The position numbers and the translations under genes are program-made. Under the pieces are notes generated by a model. The model ran no database searches and had not been told where the DNA came from. It was given only the letters and a program-made list of their open reading frames with translations. From Zingiber officinale (Eukaryota > Streptophyta > Magnoliopsida > Zingiberales > Zingiberaceae): a stretch of DNA of 64,000 bases. The stretch lies in assembly GCF_018446385.1 (NCBI RefSeq), contig NC_056003.1, positions 23,433,198 through 23,497,197 of the forward strand. The letters run 5' to 3'. Of the stretch, positions 35,449 to 46,135 are shown piece by piece (position 1 is the stretch's first letter; each line of letters opens with the position of its first letter).

Positions 35449-35714
35449 CGCCGCAAAACTGAAAAACAAAGAACTCGACCGACGAAGGGGATAAAAACGC
35501 AAAACAAACGCTAGACAGACGCCGGAACAGTGGTGGAGAAAGAGCAGCGGAAGAGCAGCGACAGAAAGGGAGAAGGAAAGCTTACGAGAGGGAGAGGACC
35601 GCCGCAGAGAACAGTGGATCGCCGTAGCAAAGAGCCGAGGTTCGTCGGAGCAACCAAACACACAATCGCCGGAGCACACAACAGATGCAAGACGATGGAA
35701 CAGAAGTCGACACC

Positions 35715-35735
35715 GCGGCTTTATAAAGAATGGCT
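35715..35735 (-). promoter_or_regulatory. Possible TATA box for the antisense ORF
   Basis: The minus strand reads TTCTTTATAAAGCC about 275 bp upstream of the antisense ATG at 35448. It lies in internal element DNA outside the 3' LTR, so the antisense ORF could have its own promoter. Position and sequence only. Confidence 0.4.
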
Positions 35736-36179
35736 CGGTCGCTCGGAGCAGTCCAATCTAGGGCACGGGAATCGGAGCACACATTCAGCCGCTGAATTCA
35801 AACCGTCAAACGTCACATCAGCAGCTGTCACCTCGGACGTACGGCGACTGCGGCGACGACATGTGGCACCCTCCCATAGTGCAGCATTTAATGGGGCGTG
35901 GGCGCGTGTTCGGCTTTAATGGGAGTGATTTGCGTGTATCCCGAGGAGATTCGGGTGACGTCGGCATTGACCGCCCGGCTCGCGCCCCTCCAGGAACAAT
36001 GAGGAAAAAATATCCAAGTACGAAGTATCAAAGTGTTGACCGGCAAAGAAAGATCAGTCCTACACGGGCCGATCGGGATCCAACCAACCCATTGACCGAT
36101 TGGCCAATCGGTCGCTAGACTACTTGTCCAGTCAATCGGACTTGTAGCCTCCTTCGACTAGACTTGAGAGCAAGGCACA

Positions 36180-37044
36180 TGATCCGGTGGTAAGGTGGGG
36201 TCTGTCCGACAGGAGGTTAAAGTGGTCAACATCCTAGGCATGAGGCCGATCGGACGAGCTACCTTCCCGGTCAGCATGAAGAATAGTCGATCCAACACTT
36301 CGACAGCTCGATCAGATACCTAGCTTCCGACGCTCATAAAGCTCAAGCAGAGAGGGACAAAGGTCAAGCGGTCGTCTCACTCGGCTAAATAGCGGACGCA
36401 GTCTCGACTCGGTAGGCAGGGCTCCCTCGCTCGGTAGGGCGGAGCCGGGTAGCAGATCATTGGCTGAGCGGACGCTCGACTCGACCATTGTATCACCCAG
36501 ACGACGAACTGGCCGAGCGGCTCTCCCGCTCGACCCAATAACAGACAAAAGGGGCAGTTGACGATATCTTCCTAGGGACTAGTGTCACCGAGAGGCTGCA
36601 TGATTGGCGGCATGGTCGGGCAGAGAATCGTACAATGGAAACTTCCACTGTCACGCCAGGGATATGCTCGGGCTGTTCGGGTATGGCATCAGGCACGCTT
36701 TTCTGACACATCCTTTCCAAGTATGCTTTGAGAAGAGCGCACACCTTAAGAAGCATGTATGTGCCTCCTGGTAGCCCTATATAAGGAGCCCCAGGCTTTG
36801 ACGGAAGTATGGGCACTATGATAGCTACAGTTATGCTGCTGCTCCTTTCTTCTTCATTTGCTTGTCACCGGTAACTGACTTGAGCGTTGAAGGACAATCG
36901 CCGGGGAATCCCTCCCTGGCTCGATACTAACGACTTGTGGTTGCAGACTCAGCTCGTTGGAGGTCTGCGTCATCTTCAGTCAATATCTAGTCAATGTGAG
37001 CGTCATCTCCCCAACATCCGTCGACTCACTCTGGGACAGGATCA
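36180..37044 (+). repeat. 3' LTR of the Tat element
   Basis: 865 bp. It starts TGATCCGGTGG, ends GACAGGATCA and is followed by the ACACC duplication. A TATATAAGG box lies at about 36780. The antisense ORF promoter region lies immediately inside this LTR. Confidence 0.92.
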
Positions 37045-37049
37045 ACACC

Positions 37050-37329
37050 CTTAATTATTTATATTGTGAAAAAATATTTTATTTATACTTTTCAACCCAA
37101 CTTATTATTATTTTTTTTAACTGCAGGAATATAAAATGTTGCCTTGCTATTTTCGAACTGTTCTAAATTTGTGAAAGTAGCTTTAAGATAAAGCAGTTTG
37201 ATTAAGGCTCTGCTCTAATAAAATGCATATAAAGATTTTTTAGATAATAGATTATAAATGAAAAATTACTCTTAATTTTTTTAATAAAGGACATTTTTTT
37301 GTAATATAGATAAAGCTAGCAAAAGAAGT
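37050..37329. other. AT-rich unique DNA, no gene
   Basis: Short AT-rich segment between two retroelements. No ORF, terminal repeat or RNA gene is visible. Confidence 0.5.
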
Positions 37330-38009
37330 TGTGCGCGCGCGGTGGCTGCTAGTGAAAGAAGCTGTGGTGTGTGGTGGCTGTAGGCCCCTGGTGGCGGCGG
37401 AAAGGAGACGAGCCCTCTCCGGTGGCGATGACCCAACCGCAGAAGGAAGAAGGGCCGGGGGCGGCGCATGAGGAGAGAAGTGGTGGTCGGAGGCATCTCC
37501 CAATGAGCGGAGAGGAAGAGAAGAGAAGAGAAGGAGAGACGGCACGACGACGACGGCGGCGGCGAGAGACGCAGAAGAAGCTTTCTTCCCTGTTTGTGCC
37601 GATGGAGGAGGTGGCATGAGGAGGCTGCGGTGCCGCTCGACGGCGTCCGCGTCGAGAAGGCTGGGGGCATCTGCCAATGAGAGGAGAGGGAGGACCGCTG
37701 GCTCGCCGACGATGAGAGAGGCGTCGGCGACGTGTGTGCGACCAGTGCCCCTCTTTTTTCCCCCTGGCGGCGGAGATGACGCGCCCCATGTCCTCTGCTG
37801 CAACACATGAACAGAGCATCTTCAAGCCTTAAGTAGCCATATGACAAAAATGCCCCTCTGTATCTCTATAATCTCTCTTATGCCCCTATGATACATCTGC
37901 ATCACAAGCTTCCTCCTCAAGTCTAGTCGAAGGAGGCGTGAGTCCGACTGACTAGACAGTCTATCGCAAAAGCTGAATCACTCTTGATAACCGAATCAAA
38001 TCGCTGAAC

Positions 38010-38720
38010 TCATCGTATAATGCCACGCAAGCGGTCGCTATAGTAATGGTGTCGCATGAGATGGTAACGGTGTCGAGCGGACTATGAAAAATAGTACCAA
38101 GTTGATAACCGGACAGATGCTGAGCGAGCGGCAAGACGTCAAGTGAGCGATGAGTAAAATGATAGTCAACTGAGCAACAAGAGGGCTGTCGGGCGCATGA
38201 CCGGGAGGATGTCGACCTGGCAATCAGAAGGATGCTGACTGAGCAATCGGAAGTACACTGATCAGGAGGAGAGACGCTGGGCAAGCGATGTCGAGCACGC
38301 AACTGTGGAGATGCTGACCAATGGATCGAGAGAATGCCAAGAGGGCCATCGAAAAACGTCAATCGAATAATCATAAAATGCGACTGGGCGACCCAAATGT
38401 CGACCGGGTGACCGTAAAATGCCGACTATGCGATCACAAGGATGTCAGAAACTACAAGCGAGTGGCTAAGCGGGCGGTTAGGAGACAGGGATCGAGCAGC
38501 GACGAAAGAGCTAATCGAGCGTTCCGAGAGAATGTCGGCCAGTCGCTCATAAACTGCTGACCCGACCATCTAGAGAATGTCGAGCGTTTGACCAAGTAGT
38601 TCAAGTGTGTGGCCGAACGGACGGCTGAGCGATACCGGTCGGACGACTTTGAGAGTGCTGAATGAGCGGCTCAGAGAATGCCGACCGGACAATCGTAAAA
38701 TCTGGCCTGACAATTGAGTA
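38010..38720. repeat. Degenerate ~35-bp repeats (GAGCGA/GACCG)
   Basis: Loosely periodic sequence with recurring GATGCTGACC, GAGCGATC and AATGCCGACCG phrases. It is too diverged to define copy number by eye. Confidence 0.6.
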
Positions 38721-38879
38721 GTACTGAGTGGGATGTTGCCGAGTGGGATAGGATCGCTAGAGCAAAAATCATGAAGTCGGTGTCCTGAGTGGGTGAGAGG
38801 CTCATGCGACCGAAGGGCATGGAATCCGCAGGATACCCTGATCTGAGACGAGTGAAAATACTTCAGTCTTAGACCAGTG

Positions 38880-39640
38880 ACGATACGATGGTCCGAGATC
38901 AATGGGGATACTCTTGTCCGAGATCATTGGAGATAGCTCGACCCCGAATGGGGGAGATGAATGCTCTGACAAGCTGGTCTGTGACCGGTGGAGACTGTTC
39001 GACCTCGAACAGGGGAGATAGGAGATCCGATATTCTGGTTCGTGACCAGTGAAGATCGCTCAACCCCGAACGGGGGAGATAGGAGATCTGATATGCTGGT
39101 CCACGACCAATGAAGACTGCTCCACCCCGAATGGAGGAGATAGGAGATCTGATATGCTAGTCCGCGACCAGTGAAGACCGCTCGACCCCGAACGGGAGAG
39201 ATAGGAGATCCGATATGCTGGTCCGCGACCAGTAAAGACCGCTCGACCCCGAACGGGGGAGATAAGAGAATCTACTAAGCTGGTCCCTGACCAGTGAAGA
39301 CTGCTCGACCCCAAACGGGGGAGATAAGAGGATTTACTAAGCTGGTTCCCGACCAATGAAGACCGCTCGACCCCGAACGGGGGAGATAGGAGATCCGATA
39401 TGCTGGTTCGCGACCAGTGAAGATCGCTCAACCCCGAACGGGGGAGATAGGAGATCAAATATGTTGGTCCGCGACCAGTGAAGACCGCTCGACCCCGAAC
39501 GGGGGAGATAAGAGAATCTACTAAGTTGGTCCCCAACCAGTGAAGGCCGCTCGACCATGAACGAGGGAGATAGGAGATCCGATATGCTGGTTCGCGACCA
39601 GTGAAGACTGCTCGAACCCAAATAGGAGAGATAGGGATTT
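38880..39640. repeat. 61-bp tandem repeat array
   Basis: About 11 copies of a 61-bp unit containing GACCAGTGAAGACCGCTCGA, CCCCGAACGGGGGAGATAGG and GATCCGATATGCTGG. Spacing was checked between 39166 and 39227. Minus-strand frames stay open through it because 61-bp repeats cycle the frame, so they should not be called genes. Confidence 0.9.
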
Positions 39641-39770
39641 AAGGTTGCCGCTTGATCGTCGGTGGAGATCTGGGTTTAACGTCGCCGCTTGACGGTTGGT
39701 GGAGATCTGGGTTTAACGTCGCTGCTCGACGGTTGATGGAGACTTGGGTTTATAGTCGTCGCTCGACTTC
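39640..39770. repeat. 37-bp repeat shared with the autonomous Tat element
   Basis: Three units of the form GTCGCCGCTTGACGGTTGGT followed by GGAGATCTGGGTTTAAC. The reverse complement matches the 32496-33015 array (GTTTAACCCAG/GGTCTCCACC/GTCGAGCGGCGAC pattern). This ties the pol-less element to the Tat family next door. Confidence 0.85.
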
Positions 39771-39774
39771 TAGA

Positions 39775-40690
39775 GCTCGTGGCTCTAATATAACTCAAAC
39801 TTGGCTGATTGGCACGGGAGTCTCTGACTCAAGGGTTTATAGTCGTCGCTCGACTTCTAGAGCCCTTGGCTCTAATATAGTGTAAACCCGGTCGAGCGGC
39901 ACAGGAGTCTTTGATGATGAGCCCGTGGCTCAACTATAGTATAAATCCGGCCGATCGGCACATGAGTCTTTGACGTTGAGCCTGTGACTCTAATATAATA
40001 TAACCCGGCCGATCGGAACAGGAGTCTTCGACATTGAGCCCGTGGCTCTAATATAATATAAATCCGGTAGATCGACATAGGAGTCTTCGACGTTGAACCC
40101 GTGACTTAACTATAATATAAACTCGGCTAATCTGCACGGGAATCTTCGACATTAAGCCCGTGACTCAAATATAATATAAACCCGACCGATCGGCACGGGA
40201 GTCTTCGACGTTGAACCCGTGGCTCAACTATAATATAAATCCTGCCGATCGGCACGGGAGTCTTCGAAATTGAGCCCGTGACTCTAATATAATATAAACC
40301 CGGCCGATCGGCACGGGAGTCTTCGACATTGAGCCCGTGACTTTGATATAATATAAACTCAGTCGATCAACATGGGAGTCTTCGACGTTGAACCCGTGGC
40401 TTAACTATAATATAAACCCGGTCGATCGGTACGGGAGTCTTCGACGTTGAGCCCGTGACTCAACTATTATATAAACTCGACTGATTGGCATGGGAGTCTT
40501 CGACGTTGAGACTGTGGCTCAACTATAATATAAACCCGGCCGATTGGCACGGGAGTCTTCGACGTTGAGCCCGTGACTCAACTATAATATAAACCCGGCC
40601 GATCAGCACGGGAGTCTTCGACGTTGAACCCGTGACTCAACTATAATATAAACTCGGCCGATTGACACGGGAGTCTTCGATTAGGGAATT
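39775..40690. repeat. 59-bp tandem repeat array
   Basis: About 14 copies of a 59-bp unit including CCCGGCCGATCGGCACGGGA, GTCTTCGACGTTGAGCCCGT and GACTCAACTATAATATAAA. The first two units are more diverged. The array ends abruptly next to the short gag-like stretch of the element. Confidence 0.9.
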
Positions 40691-40890
40691 GTGACGGATC
40701 TTATGACCAAACGAGAAAATATAACGGAAAAAATGACATGTCGACCAGCAGAGGATCTGACTCAGTTCCTCGACTCCCGAATATCCGTGGAGTGAGGGGA
40801 ATATGATATGTTCGTCGAAACCCACCGAGGCCATGAGGATGGTAGAATTTTTCGGCATCATCCATCTTCACGTTCCAGATCAGGCGAAGT

Positions 40891-40909
40891 TCCCACAGAC
40901 GACGCCAAT
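40891..40909 (-). other. Primer region of the pol-less element
   Basis: Minus-strand ATTGGCGTCGTCTGTGGGAA is preceded by CGACAGGATGA. Compare CGGACAAGATCA plus the primer region after the 5' LTR at 16846. It is closer to the canonical Tat sequence than the copy at 16847. Confidence 0.75.
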
Positions 40910-41589
40910 ATCATCCTGTCGGGAATATGAGAAGATGGAACTATCGATGTGACGTGGCTGGAATGTTGACCGCATCTCCATGACCTGGATGGTGAGCTAT
41001 CTTCTGTGTTGACCAAGTCGTCAGAGGCCCTTTGGTCAACAGTACCCGCAGCAGCGACCGGGTTGCCCCGGTCCCCGATACCTCGATGCTCGAAGCGGGT
41101 CCCATGAATATGTAAGCAGCTGAATAATAATAGAACAACAAAATAAATACAGGATGAGTACAACGACGTATCCTGGCCCAGGGGACGCCCTCGGATGGAT
41201 CGGTGAGCTGGTCACGATGCTGATCAAGTCGTCGTAATTCGGAAGGGTAGATGAATGTGTCAACTGAGGAGCCGAATCTGCCTACCTAGAGCTGAGCGCG
41301 ACCTGGATCCGGAAAATGACATATCTGCCGAGAGATAATGGCGGCACGCAAGTCGGGAGATGACATCAGCACGCAGGTCGGGACATAATATGACACGCAG
41401 GCTGAAACACCACAAGGCGCGTAGGTCGAAACACAACAACAGGTTGCACTACGACTGTAGCTCGGGATACTACACACAAACTGGATTGGCACAGGGGTCG
41501 GAACACAATAGTGACACAGAATTGGAATTGAGGCAAAGTCGGCGAGTGGACTTCCGACACATGGATTGCCGGCACGTGGAGACTGCCGA

Positions 41590-41875
41590 CAAGGGAGGTT
41601 GCGGCATGCAGTGGCTGTCGGTGGAAGAGGCTGTGGCGCGCGGTGACTACCGACGAAAGAGCCTATGGCGCGCGGTGGCTGCCGACGAAAGAGGATGCGG
41701 CTCACGGTGGCTGCCGGCGAAGGAAGCTGCGACGCGTGGTGGCTACTAGCGAAAAAACTGTGGCGCACGGTGGATGCTGGCGAAAGAAGCTACGACACGT
41801 GGGGGCTGCCGACGAAAGAGGCTATGGAGCACGGTAGCTACCAGCGAAGGAAGCTACGACGCGTGGTGGCTGTAG
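41590..41875. repeat. ~36-bp repeats (GGTGGCTGCCGACGAAAGA)
   Basis: Seven or so diverged units with GCGCGCGGTGGCTGCCGACG phrasing, within the inferred right-hand LTR. Only one or two units remain in the left LTR copy at 37330-37385. Confidence 0.75.
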
Positions 41876-42550
41876 GCCCCTGGTGGTGGCAGAACGGAGA
41901 CGAGCCCTCTCTGGTGGCGCTGACCCAACCGCAAAAGGAAGAAGGGGGTGACGCATGAGGAGAGAAGTGGTGGTCGGAGGCGTCTCCCAGCAAGCGGAGA
42001 GGGAGAGAGGAGAAGGAAAGACGGCGCGACGGCGAGAGACGTAGAAGAAGCTTTCTTCCCTGTTCGCGCCGACGGAGGTGGCGTGAGGAGGCTGCAGTGC
42101 CGCTCGACGATGTCCGCGTCGAGAAGGTTGGGGGCGTCTGCCAGTGAGAGGAGAGGGAGGACCGCTGGCTCGCCGACGAGAGAGGTGGTGACGGCGTGTG
42201 TGCGACCAGTGCCCCCCTTGTTTTCCCCGACGACAGAGAAGACGCGCCCCACCTCCTCGACTGCAACACATGAACCGTGCATCTTCAAGCCCTAAGCAAC
42301 CAAATGACAAAAATATCTCTCTATATCTCTATAATCTCTCTTATGCACCTATGCTACATCCGCATCATATACCATTAGCCACCACCCATGCATCACTGAA
42401 GTCCTTAAAGCAACTATGACACAACAGTCACAAAATCCAATAAATATCATCAGATTGTAAGACATAATGGTGGGTACAACTTGAGACAACCATGATGAAA
42501 TGATCCATTCCATGTCACTTGAGTCTAACAAATCACAACCAATAATAATT

Positions 42551-42729
42551 TATAGAAACACGAAATTTTCATACTATATATGCAGTCATATCTTAATAAA
42601 CAATTGTTCCTTAATAAGTTGGAAATGTGCGATCAAGTATTTTATAGAAACACGAAATTTTCATACTATATATAGTCATATCTTAATAAACAATTGTTCC
42701 TTAATAAGTTGGAAATGTGCGATCAACAT
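42551..42729. repeat. 92-bp tandem duplication over the CNX5 stop codon
   Basis: Two copies, 42551-42642 and 42643-42729, each containing TATAGAAACACGAAATTTTC and ending TTGGAAATGTGCGATCAA. The inner copy includes the last codons and TAA stop of CNX5. The outer copy lies in the 3' UTR. Confidence 0.9.
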
Positions 42730-45700
42730 CTTGTGCCCAAGACTGAAGCCCCCCAACAATGTCCTTGGCAAGAGGAAAACCATTTTTGCTGAGAAAGTGA
42801 ACAGCCCTCTGGGAATCGTTGCCTCTCCTACAAACTAAATACAAGCCAGCACATTTAGCGGAATCTTGCCCTGCTTCCTTCATAATTGAATCGATTGTAG
42901 AAAGCTTATCTTCTAGAGTGGACAGAGGTATGTTAATTGACTTGGGAATAGCTGTAATTTTGAAGTGATGTGCTGGCCTTACATCCACCAATACATGCGG
43001 CTCGCCATTGTTAACAATTTCATTATACTCTTTACTGCTGATCCGTGAAGTCTCAGGAATCAGGCTCAGTGTGTTGCTTGCCTGCAAGATAAATAATTAT
43101 ACCAGAAATATTGAGCTCTTCCCAACCATGTTGTCATATTGTCATGTGTCTTAGACTAATTAAAACTTTTCCTGAACTCATTCAACAAAATTCACCATTC
43201 TATTAATTCTCATTAAGAAATTTAGAACGTTTCCTCTTTTCCCTAGTAACCTTCTTCCATCTAAAAATTAAAAGAATAAAATTTGGCCTTCCCACATGAA
43301 ATGGAGGGAAATACTTCCGTTTTAAATATATTTTAAACAATTTAACAGCGTTCATCATTTGCAAATGATAGTTGTTTATATATCATTATACTTCTACAGG
43401 AGCAGATATTAAGAATCATGCAAGACAACTATCTACAAGAATTGATAAAATAAAGCAACCAAACTACATCAGATGGAGAAGTAAACCGATACAAGTTGAA
43501 AACTTAAAAGTAACTCAATTAACTGAGATAATTAAATCCTACAACTTGCTGAATGTTATATTAACAATACAAAACATCATACATTACTATGTAAGTAGCA
43601 AGCTTACCTTGTCAGACATAGGGGATTGAGTGAAGTTCTCATAATCAAAACTTTCAAAAATTTCTGAAGTAAACACAGCATTTTCACCACAAACAGGACA
43701 AAGTGGAGATCTTCCTCTAATCTTGACCTAGAAAAAGTAGTGCAGCTTTGTGAGTATCAAATAATTCTATAAAGATTACCAATCTCATATACTAGAGAAG
43801 ACCATGGAAAAAAATAATTTGTAAATGTCCTTAGTGACCTCCAACTTTTATTTAAATTAGAAGCTGTAAATATCTTAGAGGATAAAAGATAATTTGTAAA
43901 TGTCCTAATCTTTTATTCTCTAGTAAATGTCCTTTGGTTTTTAGGTAGATGATGAAAACACGTTTGAAAAAATGTCCAGTAATGCAATATAGTGACAGCT
44001 ACAAAGAAGATTCAGAGCTTCATCACCTGCACAGTGGGTATTTTCCATATGCAAAATACAAGATCAAACTGCCAAATTGCGAATATCTTTACATCTTAGG
44101 AGTGAAGCATCAAGCACCAAGGAAAAGATTCACGGTATACTAAATAATCCAAATCCAAAAAGAAAATTCAGTCAATAAGATTATTCATCATGCTCAAGTT
44201 GTTGATATGCATGCCCAGTTACATGTCTATCATAACATTACAAATAGTATACAAATAAAAATGAATTTGAAAAAACAAAAAAATGAGAGACAAGCTAAGT
44301 GGAATTTTTACTAGAGTCAAGTAACATACAGTGCGGAATCGAGAAGATAATGCATCAAAAAGAAGCATTCTTCCAGAGAGAGCTTCACCAACATTGCAGA
44401 CAACTTTTATGGCCTCTAAAGCTTGGAGACAACCAATCACTCCCGGAACTAATTAGCCAATATAGACATGTTGCACCAGACCACCAAAAAAGTTCAGAGC
44501 AATAAATAGATTATTCATAATTATAGAGAAAAAGACAACAAAAAGTCTAAGCCACTTCAGAGGCATATCAATTACATTGGCAAATAGAAGAGAATTTCAC
44601 CAACTAATAGTACTCTTTCGGTGATAATTACAAAGAAAAAAAATCTACATGGTTTCATAAGCATATCAATTGCATAAGAAAAAACACAATCAAAGAATTT
44701 TATCAACTAATGGTAGAAAGAAATAGTTGTACCACCGTACATCCAGTGTCATGTTGCAGTGATTCACACAACTGGTATTTGATCCGATAAAACTCATTTA
44801 TGAACAAAGTTAATGAACCGCACATTCGAAGAAGCTTGGTTCGTTAACATTCATGAACAATTTATGAATAAGCTTTCTTATTAATTTGTGTAAAATTTAT
44901 TTGTAAATTTTATTTCTTAATTTTTTATTCCAAAAAATAAAAATATAGTAATTTATAAATTTTTATAATATTAAATTATTCATAATATGTTAAAATAAAA
45001 AAATATATAATTTTCATGTATTAGATAACTGTTTAACCTAATTTATAAGGACAACAATTCTATTAATTAAGCTCGATAAATAGGGCTCGAGCTTGACTCG
45101 AGCTTTATAAGATTTTTATTAAATAAGCTTGAACAGAGCTAAAGCTCGGTTTGTTTACACCCATACCTTTTTCTCCAACCTCCCTCCCTCCAAGCACATA
45201 GAGAATAAAGAAAGGATGTTACAAAATCTCAAGTCATTTCGATATTGTGTTGATATTTCGATGCATGGTGTCGATAATGGATTAGAGTTGAAAAAGAAAT
45301 GAGACATTATCTGTGCCAAGTATGGTTTTAAATATTGTACCATGACGGGAGAAACAATTGAAACATATCATTCCACTAAATTACCGAAACTCAATACCAC
45401 TCAGCAAAGACAATGTATCCTCCTTTGCTTCATCTCTTTCCTCCTTCAACCTCTAATCTATCACCTACACTATACATCAGAGCGTCAACATGATACTGGA
45501 ATAGTATCTTTCCGATTAAAGATTGAAACTACCTGACACAACTTGAGATTTTGAACTTTGGTATCGAGTGGTATCGAGTTTCAATGATTTATTAGAACGA
45601 TATGTTTCGACCGTTTCGTCCAACACAGTATGAGATTTCAAACCATGATTTTGATTGCCAATGATACAACAGGACGTACTCGAACTAAGCAGATCTTTAT

Positions 45701-46089
45701 GAAACTAAGCATGGATGGAAACTTGTGAGAGGTAAGAAAATCACTGGCAGAAACTGATTATATGATTTGCAACTCACCTATCCCAAGAACACCACTATCA
45801 GAACATCTTTGACATGCCGCAGCAGGTGGTGGGGTGGGAAAAAGACACCGGTAACAAGGACCTCCATTATGATGATAAACAGTGAGCTACATAAAAGTGA
45901 ACTGTCTTAGAAATAACAGTTTGGAACTCAAATCTTTTAGGTTCTATACAATACAGCAATGCCATCCAAAGGAAGCAGATTTTTAGTATAAGACTACCTG
46001 ACCTTCCAAGCCCAATGCTGCACCTGATATTAGAGGCTGCAAGGAAGAGCAAGCAACCAGTCATGAAGGATGCCATAACAAATTCAATG

Positions 46090-46135
<46 letters not shown>

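Larger units (their letters stand above)
16011..37044 (+). mobile_element. Tat-lineage Ty3/gypsy element, 21 kb with nested insert
   Basis: Flanked by a perfect 5-bp target duplication ACACC (16006-16010 and 37045-37049). LTRs are 16011-16846 and 36180-37044. Sense order is gag, protease, RT-RNase H with an extra RNase H-like module, integrase, a tandem-repeat tract, then a long ORF on the opposite strand. The primer-site region and second RNase H place it in the Tat lineage. Gag and pol carry stops and frameshifts, and a 10.3-kb SIRE-like element splits the coding region just after protease. Without that insert (18847-29144) and one AGTGC copy it is about 10.7 kb, a normal Tat size. Confidence 0.93.
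37330..42367 (-). mobile_element. Pol-less Tat-related element made of minisatellites
   Basis: Two direct copies of a roughly 550-bp GC-rich segment (37330-37904 and about 41815-42367) both end on the minus strand with TGATGC. At 40891-40909 the minus strand reads TTGGCGTCGTCTGTGGGAAC, close to the Tat post-LTR primer region. So the right-hand LTR should run from 42367 to about 40910, and the left LTR copy is truncated. After the primer site comes at most 70 codons of gag-like sequence, then only tandem repeats. No protease, RT or integrase is detectable. I interpret it as a non-autonomous Tat derivative in minus orientation. LTR limits are inferred, and no target duplication was confirmed. 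Confidence 0.65.

Noticed and set aside
37252..37847. Ser/Pro/Arg-rich frames of 150-190 codons, and their twins at 41822-42310
   Set aside because: They lie in the two direct LTR-like copies of the pol-less element, with frames not conserved between copies.
39060..39621. Repetitive minus frame over the 61-bp array
   Set aside because: Tandem-repeat artefact; no start context, domain or conservation beyond the array.
40858..41263. Short minus frames next to the Tat-like primer site
   Set aside because: They fall within the inferred LTR and just after the primer region; too short and patternless to call gag with confidence.
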